A stretch of DNA of 64,000 bases, taken from the NCBI RefSeq assembly GCF_014138045.1, contig NZ_JACGXA010000001.1, positions 1,907,001 through 1,971,000 of the forward strand. Reading direction: 5' to 3'. Both the position numbers and the translations under genes were made by a program. Numbering within the stretch: position 1 is the first letter of the stretch; each line of letters starts with the position of its first letter. Source of the DNA: Nocardioides ginsengisegetis (lineage in GTDB: Bacteria; Actinomycetota; Actinomycetes; Propionibacteriales; Nocardioidaceae). A model generated the notes under the pieces. The model was not told where the DNA came from and did not search any database. It saw only the letters and a list, made by a program, of their open reading frames with translations. Positions 54,261-61,941 of the stretch are shown one piece after another.

Positions 54261-54925
54261 CCTACACCGGGGACGTGTCGCCCGGGGGCTCCCCCGACGT
54301 CCGCGAGGCAGGCGGCCTCCGCATCACCAAGGTCGCCGTCGACGAGAAGATGTCCAACAACTGCTACCTGCTGACCTGCCGGGCGACCGGGGCACAGGTG
54401 CTCGTCGACGCCGCCGCCGAGCCCGAGACCCTGCTCCCCCTCGTCGGCGAGGCCGGCCTCACCACCGTCGTCACCACCCACCAGCACTGGGACCACCACC
54501 GCGCCCTCAAGGCCGTCGTCGACGCGACCGGGGCCGAGGTCGCGGCCGGGGTCCCCGACGCCGACGCCATCACCGAGCAGACCGGCGTCGAGGTCACGCG
54601 GCCGGTGCGTCAGGGCGACGTCGTCCGCGTCGGAGAGGTCTCCCTCGAGGTGATCGCCATCGCCGGCCACACGCCGGGCTCGATCGCGCTCCTCTACGAC
54701 GACCCCGAGGGCCACCCGCACCTGTTCACCGGCGACTCGCTGTTCCCCGGCGGTCCTGGAAGGACAACAGATGAGGGATCGTTCGCGCAGATCATGGACG
54801 AGCTCGAGATCAAAGTCTTCCAGCGCCTACCCGACGAGACGTGGTTCTACCCCGGACACGGCAACGACTCGACGCTGGGGGCCGAACGGCCGTCACTCGG
54901 TCAATGGCGCGCCCGCGGCTGGTGA
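54257..54925 (+). CDS. MBL-fold metallohydrolase, 3' end supplied by the integrated element
   Basis: A 222-aa glyoxalase II-like hydrolase. Metal motifs are H75-x-H77-x-D79-H80 (TTHQHWDHH), H138 (GHTPGS), D160 (FTGDS) and the C-terminal PGHG. Codons up to L162 are host sequence. From G166 onward (PGRTTDEGSFAQIMDELEIKVF) the DNA belongs to the element and uses less typical codons (ACA, AAA, CTA). The chimera is complete and keeps every motif, so the enzyme is probably active. The displaced native end is at 63758-63945. Overlaps the mycothiol-enzyme stop by 4 bp. Confidence 0.92.
   Translation: MTYTGDVSPGGSPDVREAGGLRITKVAVDEKMSNNCYLLTCRATGAQVLVDAAAEPETLLPLVGEAGLTTVVTTHQHWDHHRALKAVVDATGAEVAAGVPDADAITEQTGVEVTRPVRQGDVVRVGEVSLEVIAIAGHTPGSIALLYDDPEGHPHLFTGDSLFPGGPGRTTDEGSFAQIMDELEIKVFQRLPDETWFYPGHGNDSTLGAERPSLGQWRARGW
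54741..54753 (+). other. attL core
   Basis: TGTTCCCCGGCGG, coding for codons 162-166 of the MBL-fold hydrolase. The same 13 nt recur at 63758-63770 in the same direction. Sequence left of this copy is host, right of it is element. Confidence 0.8.
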
Positions 54926-55687
54926 TCCGACGACGTCCGGACGGGGGCCTTCTCCGAAACCGAATCCGGGTTCTCGCACCCACTCGACGTATCCGTTGTC
55001 CCTAAAGGACCAGCCAAGGCCAATGTCCGGAGGGCCGTCGTGGGCGGTGCCGCGGCCCGCGAACTCGGCCGCCAACTTCTGATAGATCGGGTTACTCGGC
55101 GACGGGAGGTCACGGTCGGGCCACACGCGGACAGAGTCGAGAAGGTCGACCTCCTTCGTCTCCCCAGGCAGGACCCTGCCAACCTCGTGATCGGCGACGA
55201 GGACGTAGCGACCGGTGCGGTCCGGGGCCGGGAGGTACACCTGCAACCAGAACTGGTGCACCGGCAACGGTGATGCGTTGTGCACCGTCGCAACCAGGAG
55301 CGCTGGCACGGTTGGGCCGACCGTGACGGTGGGTGCGCCGTCTCCCGGGAATGTGTGGGCGATCTCGGCCGACGCCGCGAAGTCGGCCCATGCGGCGACC
55401 ATCACGGCCTGGGCTCTCCGTTCGGTGTTGTCGCGGTGAGCGTCTCGCCGCTGCTCTACTCGGAGTGCACGGTGCGCGTACCAGCCAGCGAACACGGCCG
55501 CGATAAACGCGGCGAAGGTCGAGAGCGCCGCGATCCAGTCCGGGGTGGAGCCGGGACCTGCATCCGTCACCAGGGCCACGGTGATCGCGACAGCGAAGAC
55601 GCAGAGGCCCACGATCACGACCTCCACGACGAACGCAGCGCTTGGGTTCTCCCCCGAGTTCTTGTCTGGCACCGAGACATCATGCAC
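54893..55687 (-). CDS. Two-helix membrane protein, element cargo, function unknown
   Basis: A 264-aa protein. Two helices at about residues 18-42 (AFVVEVVIVGLCVFAVAITVALVTDA) and 50-72 (WIAALSTFAAFIAAVFAGWYAH) are followed by a basic segment (RVEQRRDAHRDNTERRAQA) and a beta-rich cytoplasmic domain. No family recognised. The layout resembles host or phage membrane sensors or exclusion proteins, which is inference only. Its last 33 bp overlap the convergent hydrolase end. GTG start with no clear ribosome site; a GTG five codons later is possible. Confidence 0.65.
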   Translation of the reverse strand: MHDVSVPDKNSGENPSAAFVVEVVIVGLCVFAVAITVALVTDAGPGSTPDWIAALSTFAAFIAAVFAGWYAHRALRVEQRRDAHRDNTERRAQAVMVAAWADFAASAEIAHTFPGDGAPTVTVGPTVPALLVATVHNASPLPVHQFWLQVYLPAPDRTGRYVLVADHEVGRVLPGETKEVDLLDSVRVWPDRDLPSPSNPIYQKLAAEFAGRGTAHDGPPDIGLGWSFRDNGYVEWVREPGFGFGEGPRPDVVGSPAAGAPLTE

Positions 55688-55722
55688 GCCACGAGGTCGC
55701 GTCTGGTTGAAACCCGGGCCTT

Positions 55723-55741
55723 GACCGGGGCCCCCCCGGTC
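55723..55741. terminator. Perfect 8-bp hairpin near the left-end cargo genes
   Basis: GACCGGGG and CCCCGGTC pair around a CCC loop, upstream of both the leftward membrane-protein gene and the rightward 51-aa ORF. No T-run follows. It could be an operator as well as a terminator. Confidence 0.35.
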
Positions 55742-55755
55742 GTCTTATCGAATGC

Positions 55756-55911
55756 ATGGATATGTCTCACGCCGAAACGATCGAGATGGTTCGCGACGTT
55801 TTCGGGTGCGTGCAGCTCAACGACGAGTCGACCAACCTAGACATCGCTGACGCGCTGATCGCGGCCGGCTTGGTGTTGCGGGCCGCCCAGGAAGCCGTCA
55901 GCAGCCTTTAG
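55756..55911 (+). CDS. Small hypothetical protein, 51 aa
   Basis: Starts MDMSHAETIEMVRDVFG, ends AAQEAVSSL and is almost all helical and acidic. Codon use (GTT TTC, CTA, TTG) differs from host genes and fits the element. There is no strong ribosome site, and the second ATG two codons in is an alternative. It precedes the lipoprotein gene by 70 bp. Confidence 0.4.
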   Translation: MDMSHAETIEMVRDVFGCVQLNDESTNLDIADALIAAGLVLRAAQEAVSSL

Positions 55912-55981
55912 GGAGCGCGCACAATCCGGTTGTGACAATTTCTCGCGCCAAAAGCGGATGGTTGCCTCACAATCGGGTCCC

Positions 55982-56425
55982 ATGAGCCTCCGGGGGATCG
56001 CACTTGGAATCGCGCTGGCATCGTCGCTGACCGCGAGCGGGTGTGCCACCGAAGCGCCTTCTCAATCACGTGGGCCTGTCTCGGACCGTTGCCTTCATCC
56101 CCGGGCCGACCTCCGTGCGCTCCAGGTCAAGGTCGACGAGCTGACGACTGCGGCCGGCGCGGACGGACTTCGACCTTCGCCTACCAAGTACGGCAGCGAC
56201 GGGCCGGACTCGTGGTGGTACGCAAACGCCTTCGACGACTCGGCGGGACGGGCCTGGGACTCGGCTCAGCGGGACCTGGCCATGCAGGTCGCCGAGAACA
56301 TCCGCCTCGCGGCGCGCGTCGTCGTCAACTCCTCGGAATGTTGGGACGCAGTCGAGGTGGCTCGCGCCCAAGAGATCCTCGATGGGCATCTCGCGGACGT
56401 GTTGGCCGGGTCCCACGGTGGCTAA
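55982..56425 (+). CDS. Putative lipoprotein, element cargo
   Basis: A 147-aa protein whose N-terminus (MSLRGIALGIALASSLTASGCATE) is a lipoprotein signal with lipobox LTASGC, so the mature protein would be anchored outside the membrane at Cys. The rest is a helical domain with two more Cys (DRCLHP, SSECWDAV). No family recognised. An in-frame ATG eight codons earlier exists but would spoil the signal. Prophage lipoproteins often block superinfection; that role is a guess. Its stop overlaps the next start. Confidence 0.6.
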   Translation: MSLRGIALGIALASSLTASGCATEAPSQSRGPVSDRCLHPRADLRALQVKVDELTTAAGADGLRPSPTKYGSDGPDSWWYANAFDDSAGRAWDSAQRDLAMQVAENIRLAARVVVNSSECWDAVEVARAQEILDGHLADVLAGSHGG

Positions 56426-56891
56426 TCGACGCGGGCCACGGCCCGAATCCATCCTTTCAAGGGCCGCGGCGCTCGAGAACCTCACGACATGGATCATTGC
56501 GGCGTCCATCGCAAAGGACGAGCGCGCGTTCGGGTGGTTCTTGCACTATGCGGCGGACCGAATTCCCGTCGAGGAGAAGGTCAAGCTGCTCGGGGAAATC
56601 GTCACCGAACTCCCCGAACCCACGGTCGTCTACTCCGAGTTCCTGGACGACTTGCGGTTCATCAACCGAGTCAGAGTCCAGGTCGCGCATTCGGTCTTCA
56701 TTTTTGCTGGGTTCGACTCGTTGGGCGCGGGTTACGTCAACTTCAAGAAGGGCAAGCCGCGTCGTATGTCCGATGACGACCTTCGGACACAGGTCGCGGA
56801 CGCAACCAAGCGGGCCAAACGGGCTGGCACCGCATTCTCAGCGATCGTCCGCGAGGCCGGTTTGCCGTTCTCGCCCCCGCCGCTGAGTTGA
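56418..56891 (+). CDS. HEPN-like helical protein, element cargo
   Basis: A 157-aa protein from a GTG overlapping the lipoprotein stop by 8 bp. The centre reads LDDLRFINRVRVQVAH: R86-x4-H91 on a helix after an INxxR segment is the arrangement of HEPN-type RNases (Rx4-6H) and of RNxxAH proteins. Helices surround it (VKLLGEIVTELPEP, TQVADATKRAKRAGTAFSAIVREAG). It could be a toxin or abortive-infection type RNase, or a non-catalytic relative. Assignment rests on motif and helical pattern alone. Confidence 0.5.
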   Translation: MANRRGPRPESILSRAAALENLTTWIIAASIAKDERAFGWFLHYAADRIPVEEKVKLLGEIVTELPEPTVVYSEFLDDLRFINRVRVQVAHSVFIFAGFDSLGAGYVNFKKGKPRRMSDDDLRTQVADATKRAKRAGTAFSAIVREAGLPFSPPPLS

Positions 56892-56893
56892 GG

Positions 56894-57226
56894 TCAGAGG
56901 TCGGAGGGGCCGAAGGCCTCGTCCGGCGTCCCACCGGTGCCGCTTGAGGTGCTATCCGCACCGGCCGCCTTCGCCGCAGCGTCGAGCTCGCGGATCTCGG
57001 CGTTGACGGCGAGTAGTCGAATGGTGAGCGCCGCGAGGTCGCGTGCCGCGGTGTGCGGTGAGTCGACCTCACGCGCGAGACGGGTCCGGATCGCCACGAG
57101 AACCGCGCGCTGATCGCCGCTGTTGGCCGCGGCGGTGACAGCACCCGCACGGGCCCGATAGCGGCGCCTGGCGCCGGCAGACGCCACGACGGCGAGGTGT
57201 GGGGCGTTCGGCTTCTTGGCCGCCAT
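56894..57226 (-). CDS. Small phage protein, possibly terminase small subunit-like
   Basis: A 110-aa protein. A basic N-terminus (KKPNAPHLAVVASAGARRRYRARAG) is followed by helices RAVLVAIRTRLAREVDSPHTAARDLAALTIRLLAVNAEIRELDAAAKAAG. The phrase RTRLAREVDSPHTAARDLAALTIRL resembles small proteins sitting by terminase genes in actinophages (my recollection). The ATG has GGGAG 8 nt upstream. It lies downstream of the capsid gene on the same strand, 2 bp from the convergent HEPN-like gene. Confidence 0.55.
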   Translation of the reverse strand: MAAKKPNAPHLAVVASAGARRRYRARAGAVTAAANSGDQRAVLVAIRTRLAREVDSPHTAARDLAALTIRLLAVNAEIRELDAAAKAAGADSTSSGTGGTPDEAFGPSDL

Positions 57227-57331
57227 CTGTGGCTCCCTTCATGTGGAAAATGCCGTGGGTGTGAAAGGGCGACTGCGGGGTCGTCATCGGTGTCGTCACC
57301 GGATTGACCCTCCCCCCGGGGTTCGGGTGCC

Positions 57332-57337
57332 TACGGT
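57332..57337 (+). promoter_or_regulatory. -10 box of leaderless promoter for the 71-aa gene
   Basis: TACGGT, then GTCGGG, then GTG at 57344. A TTGACC lies 22 nt further upstream, too far for a standard spacer. Confidence 0.4.
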
Positions 57338-57343
57338 GTCGGG

Positions 57344-57559
57344 GTGAAGACCATCTCGTTCGATCTGAAGCAGCCCAACGCGCTGCCCGCAACCAAGGCC
57401 GCGCTCCGTGCCGCGGGCTTCGATGCCACCACCGGCAGCCCACGATCCGGCGACACCGGGACCGCCATCATCGACATCTCCGACGTGTCCGAGGACCGCG
57501 AGCCCGAGGCGTTCCGGATCGTGAAGCAGCACGCGCCGTACGCCGCTGCCCTTCACTGA
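57344..57559 (+). CDS. Small hypothetical protein, 71 aa
   Basis: MKTISFDLKQPNALPATKAALRAAGFDATTG...GTAIIDISDVSEDREPEAFRIVKQHAPYAA. The pattern of beta strand, helix, strand and helix suggests a small alpha/beta (ferredoxin-like) fold. No family recognised. GTG start with a leaderless -10 box and a strong hairpin right after the stop, so it forms a self-contained transcription unit facing against the capsid gene. Confidence 0.6.
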   Translation: MKTISFDLKQPNALPATKAALRAAGFDATTGSPRSGDTGTAIIDISDVSEDREPEAFRIVKQHAPYAAALH

Positions 57560-57566
57560 CGCCGGG

Positions 57567-57600
57567 GGCAGGACCGTCCCCGCGACGGGACGGTCCTGCC
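57567..57600 (+). terminator. 14-bp perfect hairpin after the 71-aa gene
   Basis: GGCAGGACCGTCCC and GGGACGGTCCTGCC pair fully around CGCGAC. It begins 8 bp after the stop and lies between two convergent genes. There is no T-run, as is common for actinobacterial terminators. It can also serve the capsid transcript from the other strand. Confidence 0.7.
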
Positions 57601-57733
57601 GATCGGGTCGGGGCGCTGGTGGCTTCGTCGTGGTCGAAAGGAGATTCCACTCCACACACCATCCGTTCCGCGCGGCGCCAAGTACGAACCGCCGGCGGTG
57701 TGGTTGACGCCCCGACCGATTGGGGGCAGTCGG

Positions 57734-59170
57734 CTAGAAGCCTGTCGGCATGATCAGGCCCGTGCCCGACACGACGGAGAACGCGGACGGCCGGCGGTTG
57801 CCGATGAAGGCGAGATAGTTGAAGAGCTGGACGCGAACCTGGAGCGTGCCGCTCAGGACCTCCTGGAGCACCCGGGTCCGCACCGCACCCTCGTACAGGT
57901 AGGCCTCGGGGTACGCGCCGACGATGATCCGCGACTCGTTCGTGCCGGCGCCGAGGTTGGTGGGCAGGTTGGCGTCCACCACGATCGGCACACCACCCAT
58001 CGACCCGACGACACCGGACAGGGCGTTCTCGTTGAGGACCGCGATCGAGCTCAGGCCGTTGGAGTTGAGGTCGACCAACGGCCGGCCCGTGGTGTCGAGC
58101 TGGGTCAGGGCCCAGTTCCAGATGCTCGGGTGCATGACGATCGCCGTCGGCGGCCGCTTCCCGTTCTTGATCGCCTGGGACATCCCCTGGGCGATCGGCA
58201 CCAGCAACTCGCCGAGCGTGGGGGTCGCATCGGTGTAGGTCACGGCGTTGGTTCCCGACATCGGCAGGAGCCCGCCGACCTGGCCCGACGCGCCCGTGCC
58301 GGACAGCACCTGGGTGTCGAGCTGGGCGTTGTAGTCCGCGAGAAGGTCGCGGAACAGGACCTCGTCGAAGTTGATCGGGGACTGGTCGAGGAGCTGGAGG
58401 GCGAAGTCCTGCTGGCCGGCGATCGTGCGGACCGGGCCCGACACGTTGGCGTCGGTCATGTCCGTCGAGCTGACGGCTGCGGCGTCCGCCGTCTGGATCG
58501 CGGTCGTGGTGCCGGTCGCGACCTTCGGCAGGTTGATGGAGTCGGTGCCCGGCGGCAGTTCCCGCACGCTGCACAGGTCGGCCGTCGCGCGGCCGTTGCG
58601 AAGCAGCGACACGTACTCGTCGATCAGCCACAGCGGCGGGACGAAGTTGCCGCCCTGGCCGTCGGTCCGGTTGGGGTTCACCCGCTGCTCGAGCGACCCA
58701 GCGGCCATCCGCAACGGCGTGGCCCGGAACTCCTTCGGCAGGTCGCCGGAGGCCCGCTCGACCATCTGCGCGTGCTCGTTGAGACGCCGGATCGCGTCGT
58801 GCTGCATGGCGCCGCCGTTGAGGCTGACGGCGACCAGGTCGCGGAAGTACGATTCACCGCTCGTCCGCCCGTAGACGGTGTCGGCGCCGCGGCCGAAGCC
58901 ACGTCGGGCCGGGGCGCGGCCCTGGTCGTCGGTGTCCTGGCCGAGCCGGGAACGGGCGGCGGCGTCGGCGTCACGTCGACGTTCCTGGGTCTCGGTGGTC
59001 TGGATGCGGGCGTCGAGACTCTTGACCTCGTCGACGAGCTCCTGGATCTCGGCATTCGCACGTGCGGCCGCGGCGCGGTTGGCCGGGACCGGCTCGTCGA
59101 TCCGGGCGTCGATCTCGGCCTGGAGGTTGGCACGTCGCGCATTCAGCGCGTCGAGCTGGGGAGAAGACAT
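57734..59170 (-). CDS. HK97-fold phage major capsid protein
   Basis: A 478-aa protein. Residues about 1-70 form a coiled-coil scaffold-like delta region (QLDALNARRANLQAEIDARI, then IQELVDEVKSLDARIQTTETQE) that is normally cleaved by a prohead protease. The rest fits the HK97 fold: GGNFVPPLWLIDEYVSLLRNG, MHPSIWNWALTQLDTTGRPL, GVPIVVDANLP, EAYLYEGAVRTRVLQEVLSG, QLFNYLAFIGNRRPSAFSVVSGTGL. No protease, portal or terminase gene accompanies it. ATG with AGAGGTG upstream and a 228-nt leader after a hairpin, so it probably has its own promoter. Confidence 0.93.
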   Translation of the reverse strand: MSSPQLDALNARRANLQAEIDARIDEPVPANRAAAARANAEIQELVDEVKSLDARIQTTETQERRRDADAAARSRLGQDTDDQGRAPARRGFGRGADTVYGRTSGESYFRDLVAVSLNGGAMQHDAIRRLNEHAQMVERASGDLPKEFRATPLRMAAGSLEQRVNPNRTDGQGGNFVPPLWLIDEYVSLLRNGRATADLCSVRELPPGTDSINLPKVATGTTTAIQTADAAAVSSTDMTDANVSGPVRTIAGQQDFALQLLDQSPINFDEVLFRDLLADYNAQLDTQVLSGTGASGQVGGLLPMSGTNAVTYTDATPTLGELLVPIAQGMSQAIKNGKRPPTAIVMHPSIWNWALTQLDTTGRPLVDLNSNGLSSIAVLNENALSGVVGSMGGVPIVVDANLPTNLGAGTNESRIIVGAYPEAYLYEGAVRTRVLQEVLSGTLQVRVQLFNYLAFIGNRRPSAFSVVSGTGLIMPTGF

Positions 59171-59398
59171 GGGGATGCACCTCTAACGGGTACGAAGGAA
59201 TGAGGGCAGCGCATCGCGAGGGAGATGGCCCGTCGTCGTGGCCCAGGGTTGGCCGTCGGTCCCTCATGCGAGGCGCGGCTGGCGTGGGCCGGTCGGGTCG
59301 TGCGATCCGCGGCAAAGGGTGTCCAGCCAGAATCGCCTGCTTGACCCTTGCGGGCCCCGGTTGCTGTGGCGGACGGCGTTTGCCTGAGACCGACGTTA

Positions 59399-59431
59399 CG
59401 CCGCGCCTCGGGACTTCTCCGAGGCGCGGCG
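59399..59431 (-). terminator. 13-bp hairpin upstream of the capsid gene
   Basis: CGCCGCGCCTCGG and CCGAGGCGCGGCG pair perfectly with a 7-nt loop, 12 bp after the stop of the 136-aa gene. It would end the early transcript and isolate the capsid unit. No T-run is present. Confidence 0.6.
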
Positions 59432-59442
59432 CCTGCGTGTCG

Positions 59443-59853
59443 TCAGGTCGGCATGCCGTCGAGGCCCGAGGCGTCGTCCGGCACGACCGGCGCGAGGTCG
59501 TTTGCGTAGTACGACGCCAGCCCCGGACGGTGCTGCATCAGCCGCCGCGTCACGGCGTCGAGCAGCTCAGCGGCCTGCTCGCCCATCCCCGTCGGCACAC
59601 CGAGGATCACGCCGTCGGCGTCGTCGAGGTGTCGGGGCAGGGCCCACCGGCCGCCGGGCCGGAGCTCGCGGCGCACATGGTCGAGGCCGCGTGTGGACAG
59701 CCCGTCGCGTGCCAGAAGCTCGCTGACGATGCCGGCCCACACCAGCCACTCGTGCCGACGGACGTCCTCCGGAACGTTCGGCACCACGTGCTCCACGGCG
59801 GGTTGCAGTTCGTCGTCGTCGGTGCTGTCGGTGGGGTCGTCGTGGTTGGTCAT
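59443..59853 (-). CDS. Hypothetical element protein, 136 aa
   Basis: MTNHDDPTDSTDDDELQPAV..., an acidic N-terminus then helical segments (EWLVWAGIVSELLARDG, MGEQAAELLDAVTRRLMQHRPG). No family recognised. An AAGGAG site 7 nt before the ATG and the downstream hairpin show that it is a real translated unit. Last gene of the early leftward block. Confidence 0.65.
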   Translation of the reverse strand: MTNHDDPTDSTDDDELQPAVEHVVPNVPEDVRRHEWLVWAGIVSELLARDGLSTRGLDHVRRELRPGGRWALPRHLDDADGVILGVPTGMGEQAAELLDAVTRRLMQHRPGLASYYANDLAPVVPDDASGLDGMPT

Positions 59854-59916
59854 GGCGCTTCTCCTTCGTTGGTGGTTGGTTTCGGTCTTCGTGGTTCTGG
59901 GGGCCTAGGCCGGGAG

Positions 59917-59971
59917 GCGGGCGACCCCCTTACCCGCCACCCGGCCCGGCGTCGCCCTGGGGCGGGTTTTT
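59917..59971 (+). terminator. GC-rich stem with T5, plus-strand orientation
   Basis: CCCGCC (59933-59938) can pair with GGCGGG (59961-59966), which is followed by TTTTT; CCCGCC can instead pair with GGCGGG at 59916-59921, so the two stems exclude each other. All genes around it run leftward, so the T-run faces antisense transcription. The other strand gives a plain stem behind the 64-aa gene. Confidence 0.4.
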
Positions 59972-60003
59972 GTGCGCCAGCGGGGCCGCCGCGCCCGTTC
60001 CCC

Positions 60004-60198
60004 CTACGCCTCCACGGCGGTCGCGAGTTGCTCGTGCGGCGCGCACCGCGAGCAGGCACAGCCGGTGTCACCGGCCGGGTCATCGAGGAGCCAGAGCCAT
60101 TCCTCGCCGTCGGCGTAGATCACGACGACCGCGGCCCGACCGCCGTCGAGGTTGCAGGAGCGGGCCTTGTCGATCTGGGGCTCGTCCTCGCGGCTCAT
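60004..60198 (-). CDS. Small Cys-rich element protein, 64 aa
   Basis: MSREDEPQIDKARSCNLDGG...AVVVIYADGEEWLWLLDD...GCACSRCAPHEQ. The C-terminal CxC-x2-C-x2-H could bind zinc. GGAGGTGG upstream of the ATG, which overlaps the stop of the 238-aa gene by 4 bp, shows translational coupling. Function unknown. Confidence 0.65.
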   Translation of the reverse strand: MSREDEPQIDKARSCNLDGGRAAVVVIYADGEEWLWLLDDPAGDTGCACSRCAPHEQLATAVEA

Positions 60199-60911
60199 TC
60201 CGCCACCTCCGTGGCCGGGGCGGGTGCGTCACGGCGTTCCGGGTGCTGCTTGTAGGTAGGTGTCACGTGGTGCTCCTTCGGTGTGTCGGTGCTGGGGATG
60301 CTGGTGACGGGGGCGGCGAGGGTCGGGGCGCACGTTGTGTCGCCGGCCCACGCACGCTCGTCCCCGGCACTGGGTCGCCACTGCTCGGCCTCGACGACGC
60401 GGCGGATGAGGGCCTTCGCACGGTCGACCCACACGCGGCGCTCCTCCCACGGGACGTGGAGGTAAACCACGGGGCCCGCCTCGCCACCCAGGTCGATGTC
60501 GGCCGGATTGAGGAACGAGGACATGTCCGGGTACTTGGTGCTGCCTGCGGATACGGAGCAGCCCTGATCCCGCGGGCAGTGGTCCCGGCCCCGGGCTGCC
60601 ACGTCGTTGGTGAGCCAGAGTCCGACGCGGCCGGTGACGCCGGCCACCCAGCGGAAGGCGTCGACCGTCTCGGCCATCGTGTACGGCCACGCCCTGCACT
60701 CCCGCTCGATCGCGTCCCGCACGCCGTCGGGGACCCTCGCCTCTGTCGGCGGCACGCCCTGGAGACGGCCGTACTCCTGCCTCGCCTTCGCCCACTCCAC
60801 GTCGTAGAGCTGGCTGAGCTGGGGCGCCAGCTCGATGCTCGCGTGCCCGTCGTCGTGCCAGTCGTCGATGCGCACGCCAATGGCGTAGGGGCTCGGGCAC
60901 TTCCTCTTCAT
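60195..60911 (-). CDS. Hypothetical element protein, 238 aa
   Basis: MKRKCPSPYAIGVRIDDWHDDGHAS... No confident family. A conserved-looking body (YDVEWAKARQEYGRLQGVPPTEARVPDGVRDAIERECRAWPYTMAETVDAFRWVAG) is followed by a low-complexity tail. Position after a replication-type winged helix suggests a replication or packaging role, but nothing in the sequence proves it. GAGGAG lies 8 nt before the ATG at 60911, which shares a base with the upstream stop; GTG one codon earlier is possible. Confidence 0.65.
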   Translation of the reverse strand: MKRKCPSPYAIGVRIDDWHDDGHASIELAPQLSQLYDVEWAKARQEYGRLQGVPPTEARVPDGVRDAIERECRAWPYTMAETVDAFRWVAGVTGRVGLWLTNDVAARGRDHCPRDQGCSVSAGSTKYPDMSSFLNPADIDLGGEAGPVVYLHVPWEERRVWVDRAKALIRRVVEAEQWRPSAGDERAWAGDTTCAPTLAAPVTSIPSTDTPKEHHVTPTYKQHPERRDAPAPATEVAE

Positions 60912-61588
60912 CACGTGGTCTCCTCGTCGTCGTAGGCGCCGGTGGCCTCGCCGATCAGGTCGTCGATCGCGAGGCCCGGCGGCAGTCCCTTTCCACTCCA
61001 GGTCGGGTGCGTGTCGCGCGCCGCGTTAGCGGAGCGCGCGACAGCGCCTCCCGTCCTTTCCCCTGTCCCTGTCCCTACGGGACGGGACGGGTCGGGACGG
61101 GACGGGGGGTCGTTACCAACGCGGTCCGTAACAGTGGAAGTAACGGCGTTACGGCACCATGCGGCGGAACACCCGGTGTGGTCGTCGAGGTCGTGCCGGC
61201 GGCGAATGGGGCAGTAACGGGGCACGCAGAGGTCGTGCTTGTCGTCCCGATGGTTCTCCTGGCGCCGGCGATAGAGCTCCTGGCGTTGGCGGTTGTCCGC
61301 CTTGCGCTTGCGCACGTTCTCGGCCGCCTCCTGGTCACTCCAGTCGAGGAGGTAGGCGGTACGGCTCTCGTCCCACACCCACAGCCCGGCGCCCTGTAGC
61401 TCGTCGACCAGCGCCGGGACGTTGTTCGCGTCGGTGATCCGGGGCAGGGCGGCGGCTGGGATCAGTCCGTCGGTGAGGTGGCGGTTGCAGTAGACCAGTG
61501 CCTCGATGTGGAGGAGGCGCGCGCTCCGCGATAACGCGAGGAACTCGGGCCGGTCCATCGAGTTATCGGAGAGGCGGGTCCAGGTCAC
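60911..61588 (-). CDS. Replication-type winged-helix protein with Cys/His cluster
   Basis: A 225-aa protein from the GTG at 61588 that overlaps the previous stop (GTGA). The N-terminal TWTRLSDNSMDRPEFLALSRSARLLHIEALVYCNRHLTDGLIPAAALPRIT and ELQGAGLWVWDES look like the N-terminal domain of phage replisome-organiser proteins. A basic stretch (VRKRKADNRQRQELYRRRQ) leads to a C121-x4-C126-H132-H137-C140-x4-C145 cluster that could bind zinc. The tail is Pro/Arg/Gly-rich. Confidence 0.7.
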   Translation of the reverse strand: MTWTRLSDNSMDRPEFLALSRSARLLHIEALVYCNRHLTDGLIPAAALPRITDANNVPALVDELQGAGLWVWDESRTAYLLDWSDQEAAENVRKRKADNRQRQELYRRRQENHRDDKHDLCVPRYCPIRRRHDLDDHTGCSAAWCRNAVTSTVTDRVGNDPPSRPDPSRPVGTGTGERTGGAVARSANAARDTHPTWSGKGLPPGLAIDDLIGEATGAYDDEETT

Positions 61589-61941
61589 GACGACGTCTCC
61601 CCATCGACCGCGGTGGGCATGGTGCACAGGTAGATGCAGCTCCGGCCTTGCCACCGTTCGGCGGCCGGCGCTTGCCAGCGGAGGTAGCCGGCGTCGCGGA
61701 GCTCGTTACGGGCCTTGAGTGCGGTGGACCGGGCCATCCCGGTTTGTCGTGCCAGCTCGTCGGCGGACACCTCGACCACCAGCGCACCGTCGACGGGGTC
61801 GGCGGCCTGTGCGAGGTCCGCGATGACGAGGGCCACGAGGCGCGCCCATGGGCTCAGGGTGCTGGCGGCGACGGCCTGGGCGTACCGAACGTGGGCGGTC
61901 GGCGCGCGACGTCGGACCGGGTGCGGGCTGCGGTCGGTCAT
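61585..61941 (-). CDS. HTH_36-type winged-helix protein
   Basis: A 118-aa protein. The typical LSPWARLVALVIADLAQ, then VEVSADELARQTGMARSTALKARNELRDAGYLRW is a winged helix-turn-helix of the HTH_36 kind found in phage and plasmid replication proteins. It could bind origin DNA or regulate the early genes, and it is a candidate for the element's directionality control. ATGA overlap with the 45-aa gene upstream. Confidence 0.75.
   Translation of the reverse strand: MTDRSPHPVRRRAPTAHVRYAQAVAASTLSPWARLVALVIADLAQAADPVDGALVVEVSADELARQTGMARSTALKARNELRDAGYLRWQAPAAERWQGRSCIYLCTMPTAVDGETSS

Noticed and set aside
55920..55977. CACAATCSGG direct repeats and a CACAA/TTGTG dyad before the lipoprotein gene
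   Set aside because: Too short and too weakly conserved to call an operator without comparison sequences.
55837..56049. 70-aa minus-strand ORF in the element cargo
   Set aside because: It overlaps both the 51-aa ORF and the lipoprotein signal and lacks a ribosome site or recognisable pattern.
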